From NCBI RefSeq assembly GCF_028502605.1, contig NW_026611593.1:1736001-1800000 (forward strand): 64,000 nucleotides of DNA, given 5' to 3'. The DNA comes from Trichoderma breve. Lineage: Eukaryota; Ascomycota; Sordariomycetes; Hypocreales; Hypocreaceae. Below the pieces are notes generated by a model that did no database searches, was not told the DNA's origin, and saw only the letters and a program-made list of their open reading frames with translations. Below, in pieces: positions 1 through 11,631 of the stretch. How positions within the stretch are numbered: the first letter of the stretch is position 1; every line of letters begins with the position of its first letter. Made by a program: the position numbers and the translations under genes.

Positions 1-936
1 AGGAGGACTCCGACGACTCTTCTTCCGACGAGGAGGAGAAGAAGGCTGAGCCTTCCAAGAAGCGCAAGGCCGATGAGGAGATCGATACCTCTGCCAAGAA
101 GACCAAGGTTGACAGCAACGCTGCCCCTACCCTCTTCGCCGGCAGCTTGGCCTGGAGCGTTGATGATGATGCCCTCTACCAGGCATTCCAGTCTTTCGAT
201 GGCCTTGTTGGTGCTCGTGTCGTTACCGAGAAGGGCACTGGCCGCAGCCGTGGCTTTGGCTATGTCGACTTCAAGGATGCTGAGTCTGCTCAGGTTGCCT
301 ACGAGGCTATGCAGGGCCAGGATGTTGGCGGCCGTGCCATCAACCTCGACTACGCCAACGCCCGCCCTGAAGGTTCTGACCCCCAGAACCGCGCTGCCGA
401 CCGTGCCAAGAAGCACGGTGATACCCTCAGCGCTGAGAGCGACACCCTGTTCGTCGGCAACCTGCCCTTCGACATTGATCAGGATTCCGTTACCCAGTTC
501 TTCAACGAAGTCAGCTCTGTCACCAGTGTTCGACTGCCCACTGACCCGTAAGTTATCCTGTGGCTTGAAAGAGTCTATCTCGCTTGTTCCCTTAACGATG
601 CTGACATGTCCTTTCTATAGTGAGAGTGGTAACCTGAAGGGCTTTGGCTACGTCTCCTTCGGCTCCGTTGAGGAAGCCAAGGCTGCCCTCGAGGCCAAGA
701 ACGGTGCCACCATTGGCCACGGCAGATTCGCCCGCAGCGTGCGACTTGACTTCTCTAGCCCTCGTCCTCAGGGCGGTGCTGGCGGTCGTGGCGGCTTCGG
801 TGGTGGCCGTGGTGGTCCCCGTGGAGGCGGTCGTGGTGGCCGTGGTGGCCGCGGTGGTTTCGGCGGTGGTCGTGGCGGCAACTTCAGCGCTGTCAACCGC
901 ACCAAGCCTGCTGGCACCAAGATCTCCTTCGACTAA
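1..936 (+). CDS. gar2: Nucleolin/Gar2-Nsr1-like RNA-binding protein, 5' truncated by window edge
   Basis: Nucleolar RNA-binding protein for pre-rRNA processing and 40S assembly (family knowledge). The frame is already open at base 3. It reads an acidic Ser/Asp/Glu stretch with KKRK-type basic clusters (nuclear localisation), then RRM1 (RNP2 LFAGSLAW, RNP1 RGFGYVDF), RRM2 (RNP2 LFVGNLPF, RNP1 KGFGYVSF) and a C-terminal RGG/GGRGG tail ending KISFD. One intron, 548-620 (GTAAGT...CTATAG), interrupts RRM2. Splicing joins a split Pro codon and restores the RRM; without it the frame stops at 549. Acidic region, two RRMs and a GAR tail is the classic Gar2/Nsr1/nucleolin order. The N-terminus lies outside the window. 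GGT/GGC/CGT-rich codons and strong coding bias fit a highly expressed gene. Confidence 0.93.
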   Translation, partial: RRTPTTLLPTRRRRRLSLPRSARPMRRSIPLPRRPRLTATLPLPSSPAAWPGALMMMPSTRHSSLSMALLVLVSLPRRALAAAVALAMSTSRMLSLLRLPTRLCRARMLAAVPSTSTTPTPALKVLTPRTALPTVPRSTVIPSALRATPCSSATCPSTLIRIPLPSSSTKSALSPVFDCPLTRKLSCGLKESISLVPLTMLTCPFYSESGNLKGFGYVSFGSVEEAKAALEAKNGATIGHGRFARSVRLDFSSPRPQGGAGGRGGFGGGRGGPRGGGRGGRGGRGGFGGGRGGNFSAVNRTKPAGTKISFD

Positions 937-3350
937 GAGGGCTTTGTCCGAGAGGGGTTTAATATATTTGTCGGGTTGTGGGTATTTGCGGTTTCGGTTA
1001 TAATCTACGTTTGGCTTTTTGAGATTTAGTGGGCTTTGGGCAACGCTCTTTGGTAATAGAGCGCAGATGAACGCTGGGGGCTTTGGCACTTGGTAATCTG
1101 TGGGCTCATCGCTTTGCTTCTCACGAGAAGCATGGTGAAGATGGCATAGTTGGGCTTTTTGACGTCGGCGGCAATGATGGTTCCACCATCGGCGCCTTGT
1201 ACACAAACCAGTGGGCTTCTGAGGGATTTGAGGGCTTAATCTTGGTTCATTTCGTTGACGGCCACGATGGGGCATAGACGAAAGAACCAACTTTGATGGC
1301 TGCGAATACTTCTGAGGGACCTGGGGGCTTTTTTGCAAATGCAAATACTTGCTACGTGGGCTGCACTTGAGGATTCATACATTCAGTACGAGTCCAACCT
1401 TTGCTTAACTCGTTTACAAGGTAAAACCCCCGGATGTACACCGATATAATTCTTGCTCCAAGAGACTGGTAAGTCTCCGCCCACGACGTTTGCATTGCAT
1501 TGTAAAAATAGGCGTTTGCTACGGAAAAGTTTTTTCAAAATTTCTATTACCCTTTTACTAGACATGATGTAACTCTGTAGAGCCCGAGTATAAAAATACA
1601 AATGTCTTTCCGATTAATTCAATACGAGATGCGCTCTTTTTATTTCGCCTGTGAGATGCAGACATGCTGAATGATGCCCAGCATCCAGTTGCGATTGGCT
1701 CATGTCTAGGATAACAGATGACCTATCACACTTGATGCGACAAGGCTGAGCAAATCCGGTGGCGCGCCGTCACCGTGTGACAAACGCCATTGCTCTCCCT
1801 GGACTTGACACATGCCACACCTAGTCGTTTGCTATCAGGGAGAGGCGAGCCGATCCGATGCAGGTGATTGGACAGTCTGCGCACAGTGGCTGGCTGTTTG
1901 CAGACAGAACAGGCAAGCAAGCAAAGCAGTAGTAACGAGCTGTCTCGTCTGACTGTACCGTGGCGGATCAGCGTTCCTATCTCGAGGCAGAAGAACAAAG
2001 TACAGTATGCACAGAGCGAGAACCTAGATGTCCTAGCAGGCGATATCAGATCAGACATGCACCATCGCATTCGTATCTGTATGATATGCCATTTTCTGTT
2101 TCAAAAGTGATACGACAAGTCGGGAGACCAAGCCAGTGAACCCCAAGTTGGCAAGGGAGGACATCCATTACGTCTTTGGATGCTCATGCGGGCTCTGGCT
2201 GGTTTAGGCAAAGCCCCCGCCCTGTGCTCATGACCTGGGCTGGCTGGGCTTACAGTTCAAGTTAGTACAACTAAAGGCTGCTGAGCAGGACAGAGAGAGA
2301 GAGAGAGCCTTGTAAGTTTTGGGGGAATGTCTCCGCGTGAGGGAGGTAGTGGTACTTGTCAGGGTCATGCACACCGCCCGGTTGGGGAAATGCTGAGGCT
2401 TTGACGTACTGTGCGCGCGACACTGTTTCTGGGGTGTACTTGTATGTCTCATGGCAGAAGCATCATTGCCGGAGCCATGCCATTGATCATCTGGTTTTGT
2501 TCTCTTGATTGGTGATTTGAATGTTGCTGCAAGGGATATTCGGAGTTTATTACCTGTTGATTGGGCGGGTTTACATGTAAACTGCAAGTACGAGTTATCT
2601 TTGCCGCAAGTAGGAAACTTGTTGGGTAATTCCGCTTCATCATCTCGAGTAGTGCCAACTTCCGTATTTTGCCTGTTCTCCCCCCTGGCATTTCTATACT
2701 TTAGCAATAACGGTATTCCGAGCAAAAAGGTAATTCCGCTTAGGAATCAACCTCTCATTGTAATTCATCTTATTACCTACCTGGTCAACCTGTTCTCAGC
2801 CGTCTTCGTCTTCTCGCCAGATTACATAACGCCGCTCTCATCCATGTTCCCCCAGATCTCGTCATTTGCGGTACCTGGGTAGTGACGCAATTGGCCAGCG
2901 CGTGATGCTCCCACGCACTGTCCCCTGCAGTTCTGGCCAAAGTACCAGTACTGCTGACTGCCCGTCGTTTATCGTCATGCAGCAGCCTCTAGTCCAGACA
3001 GGCCATCATCTAGCGAGACATCTCGGCCCAACCTCTCAACAGAACGCTCTCTATCTCCGGCACTTGCCATCTTTCCTCATTTCCATCGCCCATTTTTGAC
3101 GAGACTCACGATTTCTTCTTCCACCTGTGAAACCATCACCGATCGTCGATATTTGTAGCAGCGTCGTGGCGAAGAGAGCTTGTGCGTGCGATCTGCTGGC
3201 CGAGTTGCGATCGGGTGGGTCGCGGTCACCGATAAGGAGTGCAGGACTACAGGGAATAGGACCTATCGCCAGCGTGTCGAGGCCAAACAACATCGTCAGC
3301 CTCGCGATTTTTGATTGTTGATACTCCGTACTTTTACAAAAACCGAAGCG
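937..3350. other. Non-coding gap: gar2 3' region and promoter of the next gene
   Basis: About 2.4 kb without a supportable gene. Short ORFs on both strands have no family signature and biased composition. The proximal part should hold the gar2 3' UTR (T-rich from about 955). A GA dinucleotide run lies at 2292-2307. The last few hundred bases are the promoter and leader of the gene starting at 3351. Confidence 0.6.
2292..2307. repeat. (GA)8 microsatellite
   Basis: Perfect GA dinucleotide repeat in non-coding DNA. It could act as a GAGA-like nucleosome-excluding tract, but that is only a guess. Confidence 0.8.
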
Positions 3351-4661
3351 ATGGCTCATCAACCGCCATTTGATGAGCAGGCGGGCCCCAGCGGGCAGCG
3401 ATCCGTCAGTATGCCAAACGTGATTCCCAGTGCCAGTCTTCACCAACGACGCTATGATGGTTCGTCATCGCCAGTGACATCCTTCCACGACCATGGTCCA
3501 TATCCGCTAACTACAGCAGAAAATACCGATTCTTGGGTCGAAGTTGCGTCGCAGCCATCGTCCTCGTCGCTCTCCAGCATCGGCGATGAAATAGTGACAA
3601 CTGGCTTGCGAGTTGGAAACTCTTACAGCCGTCGCCGGCGAGTGCAGGCATCAGCGAGATCCGTACCACGTATACAGACTACCATCCCTATCACAGGGAC
3701 AAGCAGCCAAGATGAATATGATGAAAGCGACAGCGAGGAAGATCACGTCCTCTCTAGCTCGACCGAGAACATGCAGCCGTCACCAGAGGAGGATATGGAG
3801 GATTCCGACGGGGAGTCTGACGGAGATGAAGGTACGGCTCTAGGGGGAGCGCAAAACCAAACCGGCTTTCGACCACAACCAAATGCATTCTCTCATCCTC
3901 CATCACATCAGAGAAGTTACTCGTCAAATGCCGCCATGTCCCCACATCCCCACGGCGACTTTACACGGCCCTCTTTCTCCCAGCGCTCGCATACGAGAGT
4001 TCAACGTGGGCCTAGCTTCATGTCACCCTCCGTTCGCGAAGATAACGATGCCGCTCTCCGCGCTTCCCTGACCACTCTCCTGTCATGCGCAGCTGCAGCT
4101 AGAGGCCTGCCTAAGAGTAAGGAGGAAACTGAGGCGCAGCGAGCTGCACAATCTGGAGTCGGTCCCAGCAGCCAGCCCATGGAGCTCCGCTTCGTTCCCG
4201 AAAAGGATCTGTCGGAGGGATCTGAGAAACCTGAACTGGCCCCGGCAGCAGATGCAACGGCTCCAGCCAAACGTGGACAAGTCTCTCCGGCTAGATCATC
4301 CTCGCGGACTGGTGCACCCTCGGAGAAGACGAAACGGGTTGTATCAACGGCCCGAAACCCTCGAGCGATAAAGAAGAAGAAGACGGCAACTACAGCCGTT
4401 GTTGCGGAGGAGACTCTCATTTCTCCGACTCTCCTGACCTGGGTTGTCAGTGCTGGAGTCGTCGTGCTCGTATCCGTAGTTGGCTTTGGAGCTGGCTATG
4501 TTATTGGGCGTGAAGTCGGCCGCCAGGAAGGCTTAGCAGCGAGCGTCAGCAGTGTCAACGAAACTGCTTCTTCCAGCCGCGACGTGATTCGCTCGTCCGG
4601 CAGCGGCCTAAGACGATTTAAATGGGGTGCCGTGGGAAGAAGCATTGTCGCCCAAGCGTAA
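3351..4661 (+). CDS. Ser-rich single-pass membrane protein with WxxV (AIM-like) motif, function unknown
   Basis: Single-exon protein of 436 aa. I prefer the ATG at 3351 (context GCGATGG) over an in-frame ATG 12 codons upstream at 3315. The chain is Ser/Pro-rich and low-complexity. It has an acidic patch (DEYDESDSEEDH, about 125-140), a conserved-looking helix RASLTTLLSCAAAARGLPK (about 230-250), a Lys-rich stretch just before the membrane, and one strongly hydrophobic segment at about 361-386 with Gly spacing (GFGAGYVIG). A 50-residue tail follows. Near the N-terminus, TDSWVEV (W62-V65) is preceded by acidic residues and fits the Atg8-interacting motif [WFY]xx[LIV]. Architecture recalls tail-proximal-anchored autophagy receptors such as fission-yeast Atg43, but I cannot establish homology. 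The real gene is well supported; the function is not. Confidence 0.75.
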   Translation: MAHQPPFDEQAGPSGQRSVSMPNVIPSASLHQRRYDGSSSPVTSFHDHGPYPLTTAENTDSWVEVASQPSSSSLSSIGDEIVTTGLRVGNSYSRRRRVQASARSVPRIQTTIPITGTSSQDEYDESDSEEDHVLSSSTENMQPSPEEDMEDSDGESDGDEGTALGGAQNQTGFRPQPNAFSHPPSHQRSYSSNAAMSPHPHGDFTRPSFSQRSHTRVQRGPSFMSPSVREDNDAALRASLTTLLSCAAAARGLPKSKEETEAQRAAQSGVGPSSQPMELRFVPEKDLSEGSEKPELAPAADATAPAKRGQVSPARSSSRTGAPSEKTKRVVSTARNPRAIKKKKTATTAVVAEETLISPTLLTWVVSAGVVVLVSVVGFGAGYVIGREVGRQEGLAASVSSVNETASSSRDVIRSSGSGLRRFKWGAVGRSIVAQA

Positions 4662-6108
4662 ATGCGTCGACGGCTATTGTTACATTTAACTCATCTTTCG
4701 GTGATTCTTGAGTGATGCAGAGATACCTTGAAGTTTGAACCGATACGGCAGCATACACAGATACCACATACATGATGTTCTTTATTTAGCAGCTGGCTTT
4801 GATTCCCCCCTTTAGGCAAAGGACGGCTGGTAGGGTATTGGCGTTTGACAAAGGACCTGATTTGGATACGAACTGGTTCACAGATTGCGGACGGAAGACA
4901 CTAGGGCAGCGTTTGCTTTGCTTTGGCTTTGGCTTTGCGTGGATTTCCTTTCTTCATTTTGCGTGTGTTGTTTCTCTCAGCCTCTTCTTTTCGTTGTTAT
5001 CATGCACGCAGATATGCGTTTACACATGTATCTATCTGCATCTAACGGATGATGACTTAGATTTAGGCTGCGATCGGGGTCTACATTTCGAGTGCTCGTT
5101 GTTACGGCGGTGCAGCTCGGCAGATACTCACTTCTCTTCTCGATAACATGTCATTCAATACTATTTTTACGGTTTACTTCCAGTCATGAACTGGTGCATT
5201 TTGCAACAGGCATGTAGTAGTGCATCCCTCCATCCAGTCCTTGCCGTTGGCTATTGATAGATCTGGGAGATTGTTCGATACTGTGGAGGTTGTGAGGTGG
5301 CATCAGACCACCTTTGTCATTTCTTCTTCTCAAGCAGCAGCCGTATTTTCTTACCAGGAAATAGATAGGAGCCAATTGGATTTGTTTGATTACACGGAAA
5401 TTGCGTGCCTATACGTGTATTTACGGTGCTTCTTACTTGGTGTTGTCAGTGGGCTTTGAGATAAAACACAAACGTATTCGCATTCGCCCGCAATCCGCCA
5501 CATCGAGTAGGCTTAGTATGGAACGCAAGCAGCTGCAAGAAGTTACACGTATAAAAATGAAAATACAACGCGATCGCGCGCAGATCCGAATACGAGCCCC
5601 CACTGATTTCCCGTTTTCCTAGGCGGTCTGCGCTTTCCGTGCATTTATAACCTGCCATCACGCGCGCCCTGATTGGCTGGCCTCCCACACTTGCCTCGTG
5701 GGGCAGGCACCTTAAGTGGGACTCGTCTCTTTCCCCCCTGGATCTGGCCTCTTTGGCAGCGAAAAAAAGGCAAAAAATATGCGAGTTTGGCTGCCAAAGC
5801 CAATTTGAACCAGTCTTGATAGAGCCAAAGGGCCACAGATTAAGGCTCATTTTGGGCTGACTTATCGAACCACTGGTGGTGCCGTAGCTGCATTTCCTGT
5901 CTCTGTTTGTCTCTCTCTCCTTTTCTTTTTCTCAGATCGAGTCTTTTGCTTCCTGTTGATAAAAAGGACGCGGGGCCGGCAGTCTCTCTCTCTATCTTCC
6001 CTTCTTTCGCTCCAGAGCGGCAGACAAGTTTTTCTTTTTCTTCTCTTTGGGCTCCCTCCATCTCGACAAGACTCCCAATTTCACCTGTCTGCCACCCTAT
6101 CCGCAACG
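4662..6108. other. Intergenic region; cyp51B promoter and leader
   Basis: No credible ORF. The distal part is the 3' region of the preceding gene. The proximal 450 bp carries a TATA-like ATTTATAA (5643-5650), an inverted CCAAT box (ATTGG, 5672-5676) and a long C/T-rich leader (about 5890-6100) ending in the cyp51B ATG. Such pyrimidine-rich leaders are usual in highly expressed filamentous-fungal genes. Confidence 0.6.
5672..5676 (-). promoter_or_regulatory. Inverted CCAAT box upstream of cyp51B
   Basis: ATTGG on the + strand, about 435 bp before the start codon. The CCAAT-binding complex is known to repress cyp51 genes in Aspergillus together with HapX/SrbA. Here this is only a motif match to a common pentamer. 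Confidence 0.3.
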
Positions 6109-7825
<1,717 letters not shown>

Positions 7826-8663
7826 GATGTCAACGTCTTGAAGGGAGTGTGGATGAGTTGAAAAAGGCAAGCAAAAATACACCCCAAGTTTTTTTTGAGT
7901 TGGGTTGGATGCGTACTGTATATGATATCTTACGTCGGAGTTTTTGGGATGCATGGAAGGAAACAATAAAGCACATGATGGTAATGGCTGCATCATGAAC
8001 TGTAATACCTAGTACTATCACTATTACTACCTAATAACGCCAGTAGAGCTTTGAATAGAGCTAGACGAAAAAGGAAAGACGAATAGAAGCTTTCTTACTT
8101 TCTTACAAAAAGCAAAAAAAGCTCCTTTTTATAACACCACATGCACTCTTTCGTACAACCAAAGTTGCCCCGAATCGGAAAGACTGTTCTGACGCCCCGA
8201 TCTCCATCCAAATCGGTCTTGGGGCCGAAGGTGAGACGTAAACCCGCACGGCAAAGCCGCCATATCCGGTCCAGACCACGGGGGCTCGGCATTCAGATCT
8301 CGGCAAGGCAGATTGATTGACAGAAATAGACGCTCGCTAATGAGAAAGCCCCTAGGTAGGTTCGCATGGGCTCACCTCACCTCGACGCTTTTTTAAGTTC
8401 TCTTCAATCACACCACGGCCGGATCCTTTATTATGGAGAGAAGGCAGCCCCTGGGAGCTAGCTTGCCGTCCGTTCGGGTCACCCTTTAAGCCAGCCTTTC
8501 CCAGCACGTAAACTGCGTTCCTTTCTGTTCAGTCTCCTCATCATAGAACCATAATCTCCGCTCATCGTGGCGTCATAACACTATTCTCTTCTTTCTGGTG
8601 CTTTTATAGAAACTTACATTCATTTTTTCTCTTGAGTTGCTGTTTGTTCACAAGGTTTGCGAC
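7826..8663. other. Intergenic: cyp51B 3' region and DUF3074 gene promoter
   Basis: Contains a canonical polyadenylation hexamer at 7965-7970, about 140 bp after the cyp51B stop. The rest is the promoter of the DUF3074 gene, with a T/C-rich leader before 8664. No gene is seen. Confidence 0.6.
7965..7970 (+). terminator. AATAAA polyadenylation signal of cyp51B
   Basis: Exact AATAAA at a plausible 3' UTR distance from the cyp51B stop codon, followed by a TG-rich stretch. Confidence 0.55.
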
Positions 8664-9596
8664 ATGGCTCATCAGTACGGCCCCTATGTTCGACTCTGGG
8701 GCATCCGCCCATCACAGCTACCCTCAGAGAACGCGTCAGCTCAGGATCTCACTCCTTTACTCCAACAAATATTGAACGAAGCAGTTGCTTTTGTCGACAC
8801 CGTACCACCGCAGCCATCATCCTCATCATCATCGGCCTCGTCGGGCAGATCCAACCAGGGAACTGGAGATGGACCATGGAAGGCCAAGGGATGCAGGGCG
8901 TTTCACCACTCAGCCGCGCCAGTGCACATGTTTGAGCGGGTTGTCTCAGCTGAAGAGCTAAAAGCGATAGCCAAGGACCAGAATCTCCCCCAGGCGACCA
9001 ACGGCTCAAAATTCAAGCCAGAAACCTGGAGTCTGAGACGAAGTGTTCACGAAGGAGCGAAGAAGGCCGGCACCGCAGACTGGGAGGAATGGGTACGGTG
9101 TTTCAAGGAGGGCCATGCGGACGCGGAGATGAAGTTTACTCCCACGGTGATGAGCCACATGCTGAAGAAGCAGTGGGATTGCACGGGCGCAGAGGTCACG
9201 CTGGGAGGCGACGTGTACGAGAATCTCACGCTGAAGCTGGAGGAGTCGGTGCACAAGATGCCTGCGCCGCTCAACAACCGCGCATTTCCCGTGCTGCAGG
9301 TGACGGCGGCGGTGCGAGGACGACGCGAGTTCATCGTTGTTCAGATTGCGGCGGTGCCAGAAACTCTCAGCAGCGAGGAGTCAAGGTCCGACGGCGCCCT
9401 GAGAGGCACGTACACGAGCGTGGAGCGCTTCCGGGAGGTGGACGAGCAAGGCAACGTCGAGTGGTTGATGGGGACGGTGTCGGATGCGAGAGGCGTGCTG
9501 CCGGCGTGGATCCAGAAGATGGCGGTTCCGGGGCAGATTGCCAAGGACGTGGACATGTTTCTGGAGTGGATTGCGAAACAGCGAGATGGAAAATAG
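8664..9596 (+). CDS. DUF3074 START-like domain protein
   Basis: Single-exon protein of 310 aa starting MAHQYGPYVRLWG. An in-frame ATG at 8637 would add nine residues but lacks support. After a Ser-rich insert (about 50-65), the segment WSLRRSVHEGAKKAGTADWEEW, the FTPTVMS block and the EESVHKMPAPLNNRAFPVLQV block match the ascomycete DUF3074 family, which adopts a START/Bet v1-like fold and is presumed to bind a hydrophobic ligand. The C-terminus (KDVDMFLEWI) is complete. No signal peptide or membrane helix is apparent, so it is probably cytosolic. It lies about 840 bp downstream of cyp51B in the same orientation. A sterol or lipid ligand is possible but unproven. Confidence 0.85.
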   Translation: MAHQYGPYVRLWGIRPSQLPSENASAQDLTPLLQQILNEAVAFVDTVPPQPSSSSSSASSGRSNQGTGDGPWKAKGCRAFHHSAAPVHMFERVVSAEELKAIAKDQNLPQATNGSKFKPETWSLRRSVHEGAKKAGTADWEEWVRCFKEGHADAEMKFTPTVMSHMLKKQWDCTGAEVTLGGDVYENLTLKLEESVHKMPAPLNNRAFPVLQVTAAVRGRREFIVVQIAAVPETLSSEESRSDGALRGTYTSVERFREVDEQGNVEWLMGTVSDARGVLPAWIQKMAVPGQIAKDVDMFLEWIAKQRDGK

Positions 9597-10029
9597 ACGG
9601 CATGTTCTTTTTTTCTTTTGACGACGGAGACGACTGATTATGTTGGTTGCTGGGACGTTGATGTGTTTGATGTTATATGGAGAGGATCAAGCGATGAAGT
9701 GAAGAGCGCAGTTGTTATATACCTATACCTACTCGGTATTTCTCTTTCAATGTCTTATCTAATAGCGAATTGGATTTTTATCGTAATAGATTGCACCATT
9801 GCCGTTTTGGGATTTGTCCAGCGGTGTGGTTGGACGGAAGGAGGATACGAGGGCTTTCCCCAGTATTCATCTTCACAATGGGAAGGAAGCATCTGGCCCT
9901 CATTACCATTCACAATCATCATCGTTTTTTCTACTCATTTTTTTCTTTCTCATCATAATCTTTTCACTATACGGATCACCTACATCGTACCTCGCAGATC
10001 CTCCTCAGATAGCTCAGTCCGAAGCCAAC
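9597..10029. other. Intergenic
   Basis: 3' region of the DUF3074 gene and short promoter of the next gene, with TTTTCT/ATCATC-rich leader sequence. Nothing else is seen. Confidence 0.55.
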
Positions 10030-11089
10030 ATGACAAGAGGCCGCTCCGTCCCAGCAACAGTACTATCGACTGGATCCAGCTCCAGCTTAAACGACACCAC
10101 CAAGGCCATAACCACAGCCATAATACCCTCGTCCTCATCCATCTCGCCCATTCCCACAAATGGCTCCCTCACCACCAGAAACGGCTCCAAGCTCCTCGCC
10201 CAAGCAGACGCCCTCGCACGCATGACCATCGAGTTCAACGTCCGCGCCGTGAGCGCCCAAACGGAGCGTCTGGAGAAGGGCCTCAACAAGCTCATGATGT
10301 CCACTAAAGAAGACAAGGCATTCCGAGAAAGCCACGACGCGAGGCTGCAGAGCCTGTGTAAGGAGATTCTCGTGGTGAAGCAGCGCATGGAAGAGATTCA
10401 GGGGCCGGAGTGGAATGGCAGCGGCAAGGATGGGCTGGAAGGAGTTAAGAAGGAGGTTGATACGTCTATTGAGTTATTGAAGAAGGAAATGGAGGAGCTC
10501 AAGGGTCTGGTTGGGGGTATTTCGAGTACGTTGGATAAACTCCCGACAGCGGCTGAAGCAGAGGCTTTGATAAGGCGTACTCAAGCTTCGGTATCAACAG
10601 GTGGTAGAGAGATCCAAACTAGGTCAAAGGCTGCAAAAACACTCGCAGACTCTAGTAAGTATATTCACCATTTCTCTATTCATCTGCATATGTCTCCTTC
10701 TCAAGGTATACTCGATGCTCACAACTTGAGTCAAAGAAACAGCAAGGAGCCAAGTCTCCATCAAGCAGCGTATTGACGATGCCATCGGCTCAACCCGTCG
10801 CTGGAACCGAGACCACAAAACAACCAAGCTCGGCGATGCCACCTTCATAGCCAACTACCTTCGACAGCAATCCAAGCGCGACCCACCAATGGCAGTCTAC
10901 ATACAGAGATCGATCAAGCGTCATGTCAGCCGCAGCGGTCGCCAAAAGGCAAAGGACCGTCCCAAGAACCTCGAGCAGTTTTGCCAGGATTTGGTGTGGA
11001 AGGACGTCATCGAGACGGCGGAGGAGGTGCTGGTGAGGAATGTGGCGCGGACAGCAAAAGCTTTGGAGGAGCGGATGGGCTTGTCATGA
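10030..11089 (+). CDS. Unrecognised coiled-coil protein
   Basis: I do not recognise this family. Start chosen at MTRGRSVPATVL, because upstream in-frame sequence is hydrophobic junk. Exon 1 is 10030-10654 (donor GTAAGT). Exon 2 starts at 10743 or 10755; both acceptors are in phase and differ by four codons. It ends at 11089, giving about 323 aa. Residues 1-45 are Ser/Thr-rich. About 50-190 is charged and heptad-like (ADALARMTIEFNVRAVSAQTERLEKGLNKLM, KKEMEELKGL) and predicts a coiled coil. The C-terminal exon is basic and helical (SIKQRIDDAIGSTRRW, IQRSIKRHVSRSGRQKAK, then an acidic helix). It may be a nuclear or cytoskeletal scaffold, but this is inference. Splicing is needed: the unspliced frame stops at 10776. 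Confidence 0.7.
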
Positions 11090-11631
11090 TTGAATGGGGT
11101 TGCATATACGGCTGAGATGTAATGAGAAATGTACACGACCTGAGGTTTTTCCAAGATGAGTAAGAAGAAAGACTTTTGACATCAAACAGTTGTTGCAATT
11201 CAATTTCAGAGCTTCCAGTTTCATGATACATACACGAGGTCATTTATCTTGTGTGTTCATATCATAGTTTGATACTAGCATGTCTATTGCAATCGCTGAT
11301 TGGCATCTAGCCTCCAGAGATATCAATGAAAAAAGGGCTATACCAAATCCCAATCGCTTCCTCCATATCGAGATAATCATCAAACGAAGAAAACGGGTAA
11401 GAGATATCAAAACGCCATTCCAGCCGCCGTTTCTTGCACGTTATATCATTCTCGCCCTTTTACCGGTCCGTAAACTCCATACCAGGGCAAATGGCAGAAA
11501 AAAAGCATACCAAAATAAAATGCTCAGTAAAAGATTCCTCCTTTTCACTGGACGACGACGGATTAATATGTAATTATAGTAAAAGATAGAAGCTCCCCCA
11601 TAATGGAAACTCAGCCAAGTGACCAAGGCTC
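11090..11631. other. Intergenic between convergent genes
   Basis: Shared 3' flank of the coiled-coil gene (+) and taf7 (-). A/T-rich with no conserved ORF. Confidence 0.55.

Noticed and set aside
592..1344. 250-codon minus-strand ORF across the gar2 3' end
   Set aside because: It is the antisense shadow of the Gly/Arg-rich tail; the composition is skewed and there is no domain.
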